A stretch of DNA of 64,000 bases from a candidate division TA06 bacterium (GCA_016235665.1 JACRJI010000015.1:48501-112500), one strand, 5' to 3'. Shown: positions 1-9,589, numbered from the stretch's first letter. A program made the numbers and translations. Notes: a model not told the origin generated them from the letters alone.

Positions 1-226
1 CCTTGGCGCCGTTGTTCCTGGCTGCGGCCGGCCCGGCATTACCCTGTTTAAGCAATTTTATACCGGTGTATTTGCCAGCGATCTCAGCGGTTCCGTCGGT
101 CGAGCCGTCGTCCACTACAATTATCTCATAGTCTGATCTGCCGGCAGTCTGGTTCGAAAGTGCCTCCAGGCATTGCCCTATTGTTTTTTCTGAATTATAA
201 GCCGGAATGATTACCGAGGTCCTCAC
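1..226 (-). CDS. Family 2 glycosyltransferase, N-terminal part only
   Basis: This is the first 75 codons of a GT-A fold family 2 glycosyltransferase; the rest lies left of the window. The N-terminus carries VIIPAYNSE and then VVDDGSTDGT, with the acidic pair near residues 39-40 that typically contacts the nucleotide-sugar. The start is a GTG that overlaps the stop of the upstream radical SAM gene in a GTGA arrangement, so the two are translationally coupled. By position it is the last visible gene of the surface-polysaccharide locus and probably adds a sugar to the repeat unit on the cytoplasmic face. Donor and acceptor cannot be told from this fragment. Confidence 0.85.
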   Translation of the reverse strand, partial: MRTSVIIPAYNSEKTIGQCLEALSNQTAGRSDYEIIVVDDGSTDGTAEIAGKYTGIKLLKQGNAGPAAARNNGAK

Positions 227-1686
227 TTTTTGCCGCCTCCGTATGTACCCCGGAAAATATGCCGTCCCAGGGTCCACCCCCCCTTGGCCAAACGCTTGAA
301 TTCCTGGAGATCGGTAAGACCGTCGATCATTTTACGGAAGATATATGACGGGCGTATGTAGAACTCTTTTCTGGCCCGGTCGCAGAACTCCACCAATTCG
401 GTATTGGACAATCCCGGCCGGCTGACTATGCTGTTATGCATCCCATCCGGCGTCAGCCACTCCCTGAAATCGCTGGTGGTAAGAAAGCCGTTGCTCTTGG
501 CCCACTGATAGGCCTCGGTCCCGGGATAGACCATTATCGGAAAAAATTGGGCTGTGTCCGGATTAAGCTCCTTGGCGAATTTCAGGGTCGTCTCCAAAGT
601 ATCTTTTGTCTCTCCGGGATTGCCTACCATAAAGCAGCCGTGCAATTTTATCCCGGCCTTTTTGGCGTCCTTAAAGAACTGTCTGACCCGCTCCACCTTC
701 ATGGCTTTCTTCATCTGGTCCAGCACTGCCTGGTCGCCGCTTTCCACTCCCACGCAGAAAAGCCGGGCCCCGGCTTTCCTCAGCATTACCATGGTTTCCA
801 GGTCCACATCGCAGCGGGAATTGGCCGACCACTTTATCTTGATTCCCCGGCGAAGGATCTCTTCGGCGAACTCCAGGCACCTTTTCTTGTTGAAGGTCAG
901 GGTGTCGTCTTCGAACATAAGTTCCTCGACGTCGGGGAAATTCTTTAAAATAAACTGGATCTCGTCCACTACATTGGGTATGGACCGGAGACGCGGCTTG
1001 TGACTGCAGAACACCTGGGGATAAACGCAATAGACGCACTGATAGGGGCAACCCCGGCCGGTGATGACGGTGATTATGGGATACTGGCTGTGGGCGTAAA
1101 AATAATCCTTGTAATCCAGGTGTTTAAGATATGCCTGGCTGACGAACGGCAGGGAATCAACATCCACCCTCAGCTCCCGCTCCCCGGTTTTAATGATCTT
1201 TCCGCCAGTCCTGAGAACCAGGCCTTTGACATCGCTGACAGATTGGCCGGAGCCCAATTTTGCCGCCAGTTCTACCAGGGTGTCTTCATACTCCCTCATG
1301 GCTACGGCGTCTATGGATCCATTCAAGCCCAGGCTTTCCTCGGGCAGGGCTGAGACGTGGGGTCCGACCAAGACCACGAAGGATGCAGGCAGAAGCTCCT
1401 TAATACTGGCCCCGGTCTCCACATCGCTGAAAATGCTGGGGGTGCTGGTGTCAATGACGACCAGTTTGGGGTTGAACTCTTTGATCGTATTTTCAACCTG
1501 TTCCCAGGCCAGGCCCTTTGCCGGGCAATCGATCAGCTTCACCTGATGGCCCTTTTGGTCGAGGGCTTCGGCGGCAAAGGCCAGCCACATTGGGTAGTAA
1601 AATGTGCCGCTTTTAGTAACGGCTGGGCTGCGCTGTTCGCGGGAGAATTTATTGAGAAAGGGTGGGTTTAAAAACAATATATTCAT
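223..1686 (-). CDS. Cobalamin-binding-domain radical SAM protein
   Basis: A 487-residue protein with the usual two-part build of the B12-binding radical SAM class. A Rossmann-like cobalamin-binding domain covers about residues 1-150, with LVGPHVSALPEE in the expected place. A radical SAM barrel follows, with the [4Fe-4S] motif CPYQCVYC at residues 213-220 (C213, C217, C220). Members of this class perform methylations and other radical chemistry on unactivated carbons. The gene lies inside a glycosyltransferase run, overlaps the upstream GT2 gene by 4 bp (ATGA) and the downstream one by 4 bp (GTGA), so a role in modifying a sugar or lipid of the polysaccharide is inferred. The substrate is unknown, and methyltransferase activity is not provable from sequence. 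Confidence 0.85.
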   Translation of the reverse strand: MNILFLNPPFLNKFSREQRSPAVTKSGTFYYPMWLAFAAEALDQKGHQVKLIDCPAKGLAWEQVENTIKEFNPKLVVIDTSTPSIFSDVETGASIKELLPASFVVLVGPHVSALPEESLGLNGSIDAVAMREYEDTLVELAAKLGSGQSVSDVKGLVLRTGGKIIKTGERELRVDVDSLPFVSQAYLKHLDYKDYFYAHSQYPIITVITGRGCPYQCVYCVYPQVFCSHKPRLRSIPNVVDEIQFILKNFPDVEELMFEDDTLTFNKKRCLEFAEEILRRGIKIKWSANSRCDVDLETMVMLRKAGARLFCVGVESGDQAVLDQMKKAMKVERVRQFFKDAKKAGIKLHGCFMVGNPGETKDTLETTLKFAKELNPDTAQFFPIMVYPGTEAYQWAKSNGFLTTSDFREWLTPDGMHNSIVSRPGLSNTELVEFCDRARKEFYIRPSYIFRKMIDGLTDLQEFKRLAKGGWTLGRHIFRGTYGGGKK

Positions 1687-2603
1687 TTTTTATTTAAACT
1701 CGTTTCCTTATAATGTAATTTTGCAGAAACACCATCAATACTCCCTTTGAACCAAGCAACAAGGGTCTCTAATGGCGTATCAGATTTAATAGACTGATAA
1801 ATCTTATATGGCGTAAATAATATAATATGCAATAATATGCCATACCAAACATAAATAATATTGAAATTTTTTCTCAGAACAATTATTCTGCTTCTTGCTC
1901 TGTTGTAAAATGCAAATGGCGTAATTCTTATCCCTTCTACCTTATGCCAGGCGACAGCAGAAGGAACATAAATAAGTTTAAATCCCGCTTTTGCAGCTCG
2001 GAGACAAAAATCAACATCCTCCTCATAAAAGAATATATCTTCATCTAACAAACCTATTTCTTCAAATACTTCTCGTTTTATTAACATTATACAACCCGTC
2101 ATAAAAGTAGCATTTACATATTCATCTTTAAACACTTTGGGAATTCTATTTTTTTCGGGCACAACATTTCCCCCAGTCCAACAATTAAAATGGCCGCCAC
2201 CTTGCCAAATTATGTCTTTTTTGTGAGAATAAAATATCCTGGGGCCTGCAACACCACATCTATTATTTGCAACAAAGGCCTTTAGTAAATTATTTATACA
2301 ATTAACATCCAAGAAAGCATCATTATTTAACAATAATATATAATCCGGGTTTTCTTTAATGGCCTTTATAACGCCAATATTTATACCTCTGCTAAAACCT
2401 TCGTTCTTATCATTAACGATAAATTCTATTGACCTTTCATCTACATATTTCTCTTTAAGTATTCTGCCTGAATCGTCGGTAGATCCATTGTCGACAATAA
2501 TAATCTTGGAAACAATAGTAGAGCTATTCTTTAGAGAGTTAACACACTCCAGGGTATCATGCAAATTATTCCAATTTAGAATAATAACATAGATGTTATT
2601 CAT
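1683..2603 (-). CDS. Family 2 glycosyltransferase (rhamnosyltransferase-like)
   Basis: A 306-residue GT2 protein. The N-terminal strand leads into VDNGSTDDS (residues 38-45), the DXD-like metal/nucleotide site is LLLNNDAFLD (NND at 94-96), and a later acidic motif FFYEEDVDFCLR (about 192-203) is where the catalytic base usually sits. This pattern is typical of the rhamnosyltransferase-like branch that builds O-antigen or capsule repeat units; the actual sugar is not predictable. There is a positively charged, weakly hydrophobic stretch near the C-terminus that could associate with the membrane. It overlaps the radical SAM gene by 4 bp and follows the GT4 gene by 14 bp, so it sits in the same transcript. 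The coding sequence is clearly more AT-rich than the sugar-nucleotide genes further right. Confidence 0.9.
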   Translation of the reverse strand: MNNIYVIILNWNNLHDTLECVNSLKNSSTIVSKIIIVDNGSTDDSGRILKEKYVDERSIEFIVNDKNEGFSRGINIGVIKAIKENPDYILLLNNDAFLDVNCINNLLKAFVANNRCGVAGPRIFYSHKKDIIWQGGGHFNCWTGGNVVPEKNRIPKVFKDEYVNATFMTGCIMLIKREVFEEIGLLDEDIFFYEEDVDFCLRAAKAGFKLIYVPSAVAWHKVEGIRITPFAFYNRARSRIIVLRKNFNIIYVWYGILLHIILFTPYKIYQSIKSDTPLETLVAWFKGSIDGVSAKLHYKETSLNKK

Positions 2604-2617
2604 ATCAACTATGGCGT

Positions 2618-3832
2618 TTATTTGATTGCGTTAATTAATTTTGCTTCCAACCGATCGTTAGCGTTATCTAACGACCATTTTTCAGCAACAATTCTTCTTC
2701 CGTTTTCACCAAGTTCAATTGCCTTACGGGAATTGCACAATAGATCGTTGATCGCATCAGCCATTGACTCAGGTTCAGCGTCTACTAATAACCCATTTAT
2801 CCCATTTGTAATTGTTTCACGCACACCACCCTCTTTAACAGCAACAACTGGAAGGGAACAGGCATTTGCTTCCAAAGGAGCGTAACCAAATGGTTCCAAC
2901 CGGGGTGCATAAGTCAGCATTTTTGCATTAGAATACAATTCAACCAACTGCAGGTCTGTTACATTTGATAGTATTTTTATGGGTACGCACCTGTCTTCAG
3001 CAAGTCGTATAATCATATTCTGATATTCATTATTTATGAAATTTGATACTATCACTAATAATGGTCGTGGCTCTGCTATGTGGCCCATGGCGTTAACAAT
3101 GAAATCAATGTTTTTGTTCTTGGTAATTGAACCTACCATTATAATATAATTGTCTTTATGAGTTAAATTATCAGTTTTAAATAAGTTTGTATCGACCCCT
3201 AAATAACATACCTCGGAATTTATTCCATAAGCACGAAGAACGCTTTCACGGCTGAAGTAAGAATTTACAAGTAGCTTTTTGAAGGCACGCGCGTTAGTTA
3301 TTTCTTCTCTGGCTTTCAATTTATAGAACTCATGCACCCCCATATCCTCGATGAAAGATGGAATCTGCGACAATCCTTTTGGGACATTAGGCAAGGCTAA
3401 TGGATTGTTATTATTTGCCTCAAATATTGATCTTTTAGGTTCTTGCAAATAAAGAACAGATGGCAGATTTGAATAGCGGCCAATAAACGGCGAAGCCATA
3501 AATTGGCAAGTGTTGGCAAACAATAAATCGTATTCTGTATTACATAATTGAGAGGCACTTTTGATAGCATTATTTTTTAAATTAATTATATTTAGCCGAT
3601 GCCCTATCAATCTCTTTAGTTTATCATACTTGCTTACTGCTTGCTTATCATAATACTTACAATCAGTAATTGTCACTTTTACCTTTGCAGATAAATCAAG
3701 AAATGACCTATCAGCACATGACGGTTGCCATACTTCAATATCATGCCCTCTCTCAATTAAACCACAAATGTGGTTATATAAAGCCCTTTTCCCTCCACCA
3801 CTTGGCAGATTGTGCCAAACAGCAATCTTCAT
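2618..3832 (-). CDS. Family 4 glycosyltransferase
   Basis: A 404-residue GT-B fold enzyme. The N-terminus reads IAVWHNLPSGGGKRALYN, an acceptor-side glycine-rich loop, and the C-terminal domain has the retaining-enzyme E-x7-E motif in EPFGYAPLE (E313 and E321), followed by PVVAVKEGG. It should transfer a sugar from a nucleotide donor with retention. It is a clear paralogue of the 437-residue GT4 protein at 5648-6913, sharing the N-terminal motif, a central LVNSYFSRESVLRAYG block and the E-x7-E region, which points to duplication within the locus. No strong Shine-Dalgarno is visible before the ATG. AT-rich, like its neighbours. Donor and acceptor unknown. Confidence 0.9.
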   Translation of the reverse strand: MKIAVWHNLPSGGGKRALYNHICGLIERGHDIEVWQPSCADRSFLDLSAKVKVTITDCKYYDKQAVSKYDKLKRLIGHRLNIINLKNNAIKSASQLCNTEYDLLFANTCQFMASPFIGRYSNLPSVLYLQEPKRSIFEANNNNPLALPNVPKGLSQIPSFIEDMGVHEFYKLKAREEITNARAFKKLLVNSYFSRESVLRAYGINSEVCYLGVDTNLFKTDNLTHKDNYIIMVGSITKNKNIDFIVNAMGHIAEPRPLLVIVSNFINNEYQNMIIRLAEDRCVPIKILSNVTDLQLVELYSNAKMLTYAPRLEPFGYAPLEANACSLPVVAVKEGGVRETITNGINGLLVDAEPESMADAINDLLCNSRKAIELGENGRRIVAEKWSLDNANDRLEAKLINAIK

Positions 3833-3872
3833 ATATTTTTACTTCTATATGACATTAATTGCGCCTCTCAGA

Positions 3873-4757
3873 TCATTTACCATATTGGATCACACTTAGC
3901 AACCCTTTATAAGCTTCAATTAGTTCTCTGTGTTTGCCACGAGATACATATTTAAACGAATCCCTTATGATTATTATAGGTAAGATTATCATGAATACTA
4001 TTTTATGAATTTGAGTGCCATTTGATTGGTTAAGCAATAATCTATTACGCCAACGGAAATAACTTTGATAACTATTATATTCACCTCCTGAAGTTGCCCC
4101 GGTATGATGATAAACAACAATATCTGGCACATATTTTATTGAGTAACCAGATCTCCTGGCACGCAAACAATAGTCAACATCTTCGTAATAACTAATATAT
4201 TTTTCTCCCAGCAAACCTATTCCTTTAATTACTTTTGTATCTATCCACATAGCACAACCACTGGCAAAATCAACATCCCTTATAATATTAAATTGATTCC
4301 TGTCACATTCATCCTGTCCAATATTCATAGCCATCGCTTGCTTGTTCTTAACATATCCTCCGCATGCCCATATAATATCTGAATTATAATAATATATTTT
4401 GGGTGCCAATATCGCAGCTGTTTCTGAGAATTTCATAAATAGATTTAGCGTATTGGGGGATAGAATTGCATCATTATTTAACAACAGTATATAGTTGGGA
4501 TTATAATTCTTTATTGCATACCTGGTTGCAATATTATTACCTATGGCATAACCATAATTTTTATCCAATGGCATTAAATCAATATTTGAAAGACGTTTTA
4601 ATTTTTCAATGGAATCATCATTGGAACCATTATCCGCAACAATAATTTTAACTATTATATTAGGGTCATACTTAATGCTTTCAATTGCCTTAATTGTCAG
4701 ATCAGCTTTACACCAATTGACAATTACTATAGCTACATCGACATTCATAGATACCAT
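3873..4757 (-). CDS. Family 2 glycosyltransferase
   Basis: A 294-residue GT2 enzyme related in layout to the one at 1683-2603: an ADNGSNDDS nucleotide-binding motif near residue 40, the NND metal site in LLLNNDAILS, and an acidic YYEDVDYCLRARRSGY motif in the second half. A hydrophobic stretch near residue 255 (IVFMIILPIIII) may anchor it to the membrane. Two in-frame ATGs lie at the start (residues 1 and 4); the ATG at 4748 would give MNVDVAIVIVNW and is an equally good start. It belongs to the AT-rich glycosyltransferase run and is likely co-transcribed with its neighbours. Sugar specificity cannot be assigned. Confidence 0.88.
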   Translation of the reverse strand: MVSMNVDVAIVIVNWCKADLTIKAIESIKYDPNIIVKIIVADNGSNDDSIEKLKRLSNIDLMPLDKNYGYAIGNNIATRYAIKNYNPNYILLLNNDAILSPNTLNLFMKFSETAAILAPKIYYYNSDIIWACGGYVKNKQAMAMNIGQDECDRNQFNIIRDVDFASGCAMWIDTKVIKGIGLLGEKYISYYEDVDYCLRARRSGYSIKYVPDIVVYHHTGATSGGEYNSYQSYFRWRNRLLLNQSNGTQIHKIVFMIILPIIIIRDSFKYVSRGKHRELIEAYKGLLSVIQYGK

Positions 4758-4779
4758 GATAACATATTTATAATATTTC

Positions 4780-5604
4780 TTAACCAGAAATATATTTTTT
4801 CCAGTTAATTGTTGGTGCTAAATATTTTTTTTCAACATGTGTCCCTAATGCAGGTATTGGTATCCAGAGTTTTCTTCTTTTGCCAAATAATATATATGGC
4901 CAACAATAATACCAAGCTTTCGCAATGATTCGAAACATCTCGATATCAGTAAAATAATAAAATAGACATTTTACAACATTTAGTTTATGCTTTGTTAAGC
5001 TAATCCAAAGGCTCGCATCAAGATTCCCTGTTGAATAACTTAAAAACACTTTCTTTGTTTGCTCTAATATTTTTTTCTTTGTAATAAATGTTAGACAAGT
5101 AGAATTTGCTGTTCTCCAATGATGATCCCCAAATAATTGTAAATAGTTGTTGTGTTTATGTAATTCATATGTATATAAATCAAGATGATCATAAACAGAA
5201 ATAAAGTCAACATTTTCAACATTATTTAGATAATCAACCATGTGGACAATGCTATTTGGCAAGTAAAGATAATCATCCTCAGCAAAATAGATTGTCTCCG
5301 ATTGGTTTTGAGACAACAACAATTCTATTTGTTTTTTGAAAGTCTCTTTATTCCCAACACCATTTACTCTTACGATCTCGAGATCATCTTCACTAAAATA
5401 TTTGTGGAATAATTCATTATATTCGTAAGGGCAATTATCTAAAATGGCAAACATTTTAACTTTTAATGGCCCAAGAGCTTTCTTAAATGAACAAAGACAT
5501 ACCTCTGATAATTTATATTTATCTGTTTTATGGACGAACGGGGTTTTCGACACTAACGGATAAATACGATACGCAACAACTAAATCATATTTTCCTAATG
5601 ACAT
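4780..5604 (-). CDS. Putative glycosyltransferase, GT2-like, family not recognised
   Basis: A 274-residue protein that I place only loosely. It has an acidic motif YFAEDDYLYLPNS near residues 118-130 resembling the DXD metal site of GT-A enzymes, preceded by a region that looks like a sugar-nucleotide fold (VKMFAILDNCPYEY). The C-terminus (WYYCWPYILFGKRRKLW) is aromatic and basic and could contact the membrane. The usual N-terminal VDDGS motif of GT2 is missing. Position between a GT2 and a GT4 gene in a polysaccharide cluster supports a glycosyltransferase role, but a different transferase remains possible. AT-rich, no obvious ribosome-binding site. Confidence 0.6.
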   Translation of the reverse strand: MSLGKYDLVVAYRIYPLVSKTPFVHKTDKYKLSEVCLCSFKKALGPLKVKMFAILDNCPYEYNELFHKYFSEDDLEIVRVNGVGNKETFKKQIELLLSQNQSETIYFAEDDYLYLPNSIVHMVDYLNNVENVDFISVYDHLDLYTYELHKHNNYLQLFGDHHWRTANSTCLTFITKKKILEQTKKVFLSYSTGNLDASLWISLTKHKLNVVKCLFYYFTDIEMFRIIAKAWYYCWPYILFGKRRKLWIPIPALGTHVEKKYLAPTINWKKYISG

Positions 5605-5647
5605 TTAATTGCCCCTATGTAATGTATATTTAAAAGTTTAACAAAAG

Positions 5648-6913
5648 CTAACAAACTTTAACCGGTGGCATTCCTTTGTTGTTTTTATTCTGACACGCCT
5701 TTTCCAACAGCTGTTCAAGGTGCTTTGTTGCAATGTGCAATGACCATTTTTCTTTTACCTGCAATCTCCCGTTTTTCCCAAGTGATTCCCTGACACTCTG
5801 ATTATTGAGTAAATACTTAATTGCATCTGCCATTTGTGATGGTGAATAATCAACCAAAATCCCGTTAACATTGTTGATTATAGTTTCCCTTAGCCCACCT
5901 TCAGCAATTGCAACAACTGGGATTTCACATGAATTTGCTTCTAATGGAGTAAACCCAAAAGGTTCTAAGCGCGGTGCATATAAAAATATTTTTGACTTGT
6001 TTAAATACTGCAACATTGTTTTATCGCTAACATTAGTCATAAATTCTACAACTACATTTGATTGCAGGGCCTCTTCAATTAGCTTATCTTTATAATCTTG
6101 ATTACTGCCATTACCAATGCAAACTAAGGAAGGCTTATCCGGACCTAATAATGAAAGGGCTTTGATAATAAAACCAATGTTTTTACTTGGGGCTATTGCA
6201 CCAACTGTGATTACAATGTTGCTTTTAATAACACCTTCGTCGGGCATAAAATGATCGGCATCTATGCCTAAATAGCATACGCTTGATTGAAGACCGTACG
6301 CCCGCAACACATTTTCCCTGGAAAAATATGAATTTACAAGAATATCATCAAAGGAAGCAGCATTACGATATTCCTCCCTTACTTTAAAACGCATCTGATG
6401 TATTCTTATGTGATCTTCAATTGTGTTGATCAAGTAATTACTAATATTTTCGCCGCGTCGATATTTCTCACGGGCTTTCCAGGGATACTCTGGCAATGCT
6501 TCATATAGTACACGACACGGCTCTTGTAAATAAAGCACTTTAGGAATAGCTAAATATCTCCCAATGTGTGGAGCACTAAAATATTGACAAGGGTGCGCCA
6601 ATAATACATCATAACCACCCAACCTGATTTCACCTGCACAGCGACGGCAACTTATGTCAAGTTCCCGATATAGCTTCCATTTACGAATCAATCGCATCAG
6701 TTTATTTCCGACGTTCCCTGGTAGCGTCATAGCTTCACCAATCGGCAACACATGCTCTGTAATCAATTGATCTAATGGTAAATACTCGCGGTCTGCTGTT
6801 GATGGGCACCATGCTTCTACATGATGCCCTAATGATAGCAATCCTTTAACCTGATCATACAGCGCTCTTTTACCACCACCATTCGGCAAGTTATGCCAAA
6901 CTGCAATGCGCAT
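5648..6913 (-). CDS. Family 4 glycosyltransferase, paralogue of the 2618-3832 gene
   Basis: A GT-B fold retaining glycosyltransferase of 421 residues from the ATG at 6913. The N-terminus is MRIAVWHNLPNGGGKRALYD and the E-x7-E signature is EPFGFTPLE, followed by PVVAIAEGG. An ATG 48 bp upstream (6961) would add 16 residues, but these overlap the flippase gene and have no counterpart in the paralogue at 2618-3832, so 6913 is preferred; it lies 1 bp after the flippase stop. It shares the LVNSYFSRENVLRAYG block with its paralogue, consistent with tandem duplication and divergence to add related sugars. Substrates unknown. Confidence 0.9.
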   Translation of the reverse strand: MRIAVWHNLPNGGGKRALYDQVKGLLSLGHHVEAWCPSTADREYLPLDQLITEHVLPIGEAMTLPGNVGNKLMRLIRKWKLYRELDISCRRCAGEIRLGGYDVLLAHPCQYFSAPHIGRYLAIPKVLYLQEPCRVLYEALPEYPWKAREKYRRGENISNYLINTIEDHIRIHQMRFKVREEYRNAASFDDILVNSYFSRENVLRAYGLQSSVCYLGIDADHFMPDEGVIKSNIVITVGAIAPSKNIGFIIKALSLLGPDKPSLVCIGNGSNQDYKDKLIEEALQSNVVVEFMTNVSDKTMLQYLNKSKIFLYAPRLEPFGFTPLEANSCEIPVVAIAEGGLRETIINNVNGILVDYSPSQMADAIKYLLNNQSVRESLGKNGRLQVKEKWSLHIATKHLEQLLEKACQNKNNKGMPPVKVC

Positions 6914-6914
6914 A

Positions 6915-8174
6915 TTATAACCATCCCAATCGTAAAAGATATATCCCTTGTTTCCGGACAAAACGAATCATTAATAACAATATCATTATTTCGGATATTA
7001 AATAAATAAATGCCGTTCCAGAATCTTTATACATGGGAACAAATATAAATGACAAAACGAGAGATATCAAGCCAGGAATAAGAACTGACATTAAGAAATC
7101 CTTTGTACGCCCTATATTAATTAGTATTTGAGTGCCATAAATATTATCAATATAAATGCTTAATGGCAATATAGCCATGATCATTATAAGTTTATTTATA
7201 TGGGCTGAATGACTGCCAGTAATCATTTGTATAAATATATCAGGGAAAAGTATTAATGTCAGAAAGATCGCAAAAAAAGTAATTCCTCCCCAAAACAATA
7301 CTTTTCTTAAAAACTTGATTGCGTTTTCACGAGATTCACAAAACAATTTACTTACCCTTGGGAATATTGCTGTGCTTATAGGCGCACATAATGCAATGAA
7401 TACTTTTACTATTTTATCAGCAACTGCGAAATATCCCACTGTTTGATTGTTTGTCATTATACCAAGGAGAAATATGTTTGTATTATTTACAAGCGTTGAA
7501 GAAAGGATTGTTAAAAACACATCCTTTCCGTCTATTATTGTTTTTATAAGATCATTTTTTTCGGGTATTATCAATTTTATCGGTCTGTATTTTATTATTA
7601 CCAGCAAACTGATTGTTGCTGCAATTATTACTCCCATAGACTGAATAACAACCAACAAGAACAGATCATTTTTAGTGTTCACAAAAATAAATATACATGC
7701 GGTTGTGATTATTTTTGCTATTACATTAAATATTGCGATATATTTTGTTAATTCTATACCTTGATAATACCATACTGGAAATATTAAATTACCCAAAACA
7801 CTAATTAATGAAACAGTATAAAGTTTCCAATCATTTGTAAATTTCGGAACAGCAAATACAACTAGTACCATTATAAATATGCTAATAATAAAAAATAAAG
7901 TTTTTACAGCCATGACCGATGAGAATATTTCCGAAAGCCTTTGTTTATTATCGCGAGCAATCGAAACATCCCTCGTGGCTGTCAAATTAAAGCCGTAATC
8001 TGTTAATGTCGTAAAATATTGATTGAACGAGAATACAAATGTGTATAACCCGAATCCATCAATTCCAAGCACTCTAACTAAATATGGGAATGTAATCAAT
8101 GGGAAGGCATAATTAATGAATTGCACACCCATTAATGAAAACATATTTTCTAATATTATTTTACGTTCACTCAT
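6915..8174 (-). CDS. Lipid-linked oligosaccharide flippase, Wzx-like
   Basis: A polytopic protein of about 419 residues with the hydrophobic profile of the MATE-like polysaccharide transporter superfamily (about 12-14 membrane segments). The N-terminus SLMGVQFINYAFPLITFPYL, followed by VRVLGIDGFGLYTF, is typical of Wzx flippases. These move undecaprenyl-pyrophosphate-linked repeat units from the cytoplasmic to the periplasmic face before polymerisation. The ATG at 8174 (MSERKIILEN) is chosen; a TTG at 8192 would add six residues. That ATG overlaps the stop of the upstream ligase/polymerase gene by 8 bp. With Wzy-like and Wzz-like neighbours it completes a Wzx/Wzy-dependent assembly set. Confidence 0.9.
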   Translation of the reverse strand: MSERKIILENMFSLMGVQFINYAFPLITFPYLVRVLGIDGFGLYTFVFSFNQYFTTLTDYGFNLTATRDVSIARDNKQRLSEIFSSVMAVKTLFFIISIFIMVLVVFAVPKFTNDWKLYTVSLISVLGNLIFPVWYYQGIELTKYIAIFNVIAKIITTACIFIFVNTKNDLFLLVVIQSMGVIIAATISLLVIIKYRPIKLIIPEKNDLIKTIIDGKDVFLTILSSTLVNNTNIFLLGIMTNNQTVGYFAVADKIVKVFIALCAPISTAIFPRVSKLFCESRENAIKFLRKVLFWGGITFFAIFLTLILFPDIFIQMITGSHSAHINKLIMIMAILPLSIYIDNIYGTQILINIGRTKDFLMSVLIPGLISLVLSFIFVPMYKDSGTAFIYLISEIMILLLMIRFVRKQGIYLLRLGWL

Positions 8175-9534
8175 GATTTGGCAAATAATCAAAAGAATTT
8201 GTTTTGTTTAGCTGTACATTGCTTGACAACATTTTTATACATATTGCCCACATTAACCAGAAAAATGGACCATAACTCTTGGAGTTTATTATATAATCTA
8301 TTTGGCTATGCATCAGTGTACCTAGCAAGGCAGGAGCAAAAAGAAGAAATATTGCCATTGTGGTTTTAGGATCACTGCGATATTTTTTAAAAAATAGATA
8401 GAACGGAAACGCAAGTATTGCCATCATTAATATAATACTGATTCCACCGAATTCAACACCATATCGCAACAACATATTGTGGGGATCATCATGTATTTCG
8501 TTAAATATTCGATAAGGGAATTGACCAGGGCCTGTTCCGATAAATATCCCATTTTTTATTTGCACCAAGCAATCCCACCACATTGATAAACGATACAACG
8601 TTGAAAAGTCAACTTTTATGTTTTGCACTCGAAATATTATTTGATTAATGAATGGCCTAAGCAGAAATAATACTGTTAACAGAGAGATGATTATTGGCAA
8701 TATTTTTATTTTTTTATCTGTTAACATTTTCCCGAATATAAAAGTTACAACAGCCATGAATAACCCGACTAATGACCCTCGTGACATCATTGTAAGTGCT
8801 ATAAAAAAAGCAGAAACGACAATAAATTGCATAAAAATATTTTTCACCCATCGCCCTTTCCACAAATCCATACTGGTATACCCGAACACTGCAATAAAAA
8901 TAAGGATATCGGCTAATCGATTGCTTCCATTCCCCGGTATCGATAATTTACGAAACAATGCAAATGTAAAAGCACTGACATTTAAATCATTTTGTACCAA
9001 TATGGACATAAAAGCGATTATTGCCTCTATCACTATAAACCCGAACAAGAATGGTAAACCTCTTACTAATATCCATTGCTGTCCTTCATTTGAGATATAT
9101 TCATCCTGTATCAAAACATAAAGCATAAAGGGGATAATGGCTAAAGTTGTATACCATTGAATCCCTAGATATAAAAAATGCCATTTTGCAACGGTAAATA
9201 GTCCTAACAGAATAATTATCAACCATGAAACGGTTACAATATCAAAACTAATAATTTGTTGCTTCCTATACATTCTATTGAGAAGTAAGTAGAAAAACGT
9301 TATACACATTAGCACATAACTTGCTTTCATAATTGAAGGGGCTGGTGCAAAATTAAGTAGTATACTTATGAAAATAATGACTTCAGGTCGTTTCCTAAAC
9401 AATAACAATATTAACACTAACATGGCTATTCCAAAAAGAACAATAATTGGAACCCACATTTGGAATACAACCATTAACAAAATTCCCAACCCTATACAAA
9501 TAAATATAGTTAGTATTTTATTGGAAATACACAT
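8167..9534 (-). CDS. O-antigen ligase/polymerase family membrane protein (Wzy/WaaL-like)
   Basis: A polytopic protein of about 455 residues with some 11-12 predicted membrane segments. Two features mark the O-antigen ligase/polymerase family: the TMMSRGSLVGLF segment before a membrane helix, and the large periplasmic loop ending in GTGPGQFPYR and HDDPHNMLLRYGVEFG, where the HN(M/L) and arginine are family hallmarks. The family cannot be split into polymerase (Wzy) or ligase (WaaL) from sequence alone; next to a flippase and a Wzz-type regulator, polymerase is slightly favoured. The ATG at 9534 is chosen over a TTG nine bases upstream. AT-rich coding sequence. Confidence 0.85.
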   Translation of the reverse strand: MCISNKILTIFICIGLGILLMVVFQMWVPIIVLFGIAMLVLILLLFRKRPEVIIFISILLNFAPAPSIMKASYVLMCITFFYLLLNRMYRKQQIISFDIVTVSWLIIILLGLFTVAKWHFLYLGIQWYTTLAIIPFMLYVLIQDEYISNEGQQWILVRGLPFLFGFIVIEAIIAFMSILVQNDLNVSAFTFALFRKLSIPGNGSNRLADILIFIAVFGYTSMDLWKGRWVKNIFMQFIVVSAFFIALTMMSRGSLVGLFMAVVTFIFGKMLTDKKIKILPIIISLLTVLFLLRPFINQIIFRVQNIKVDFSTLYRLSMWWDCLVQIKNGIFIGTGPGQFPYRIFNEIHDDPHNMLLRYGVEFGGISIILMMAILAFPFYLFFKKYRSDPKTTMAIFLLFAPALLGTLMHSQIDYIINSKSYGPFFWLMWAICIKMLSSNVQLNKTNSFDYLPNHE

Positions 9535-9589
9535 TTTTAACAATATTTTTATCAGATTATTGGTGATTGCGAGGGTCTACTGCCTTTTT

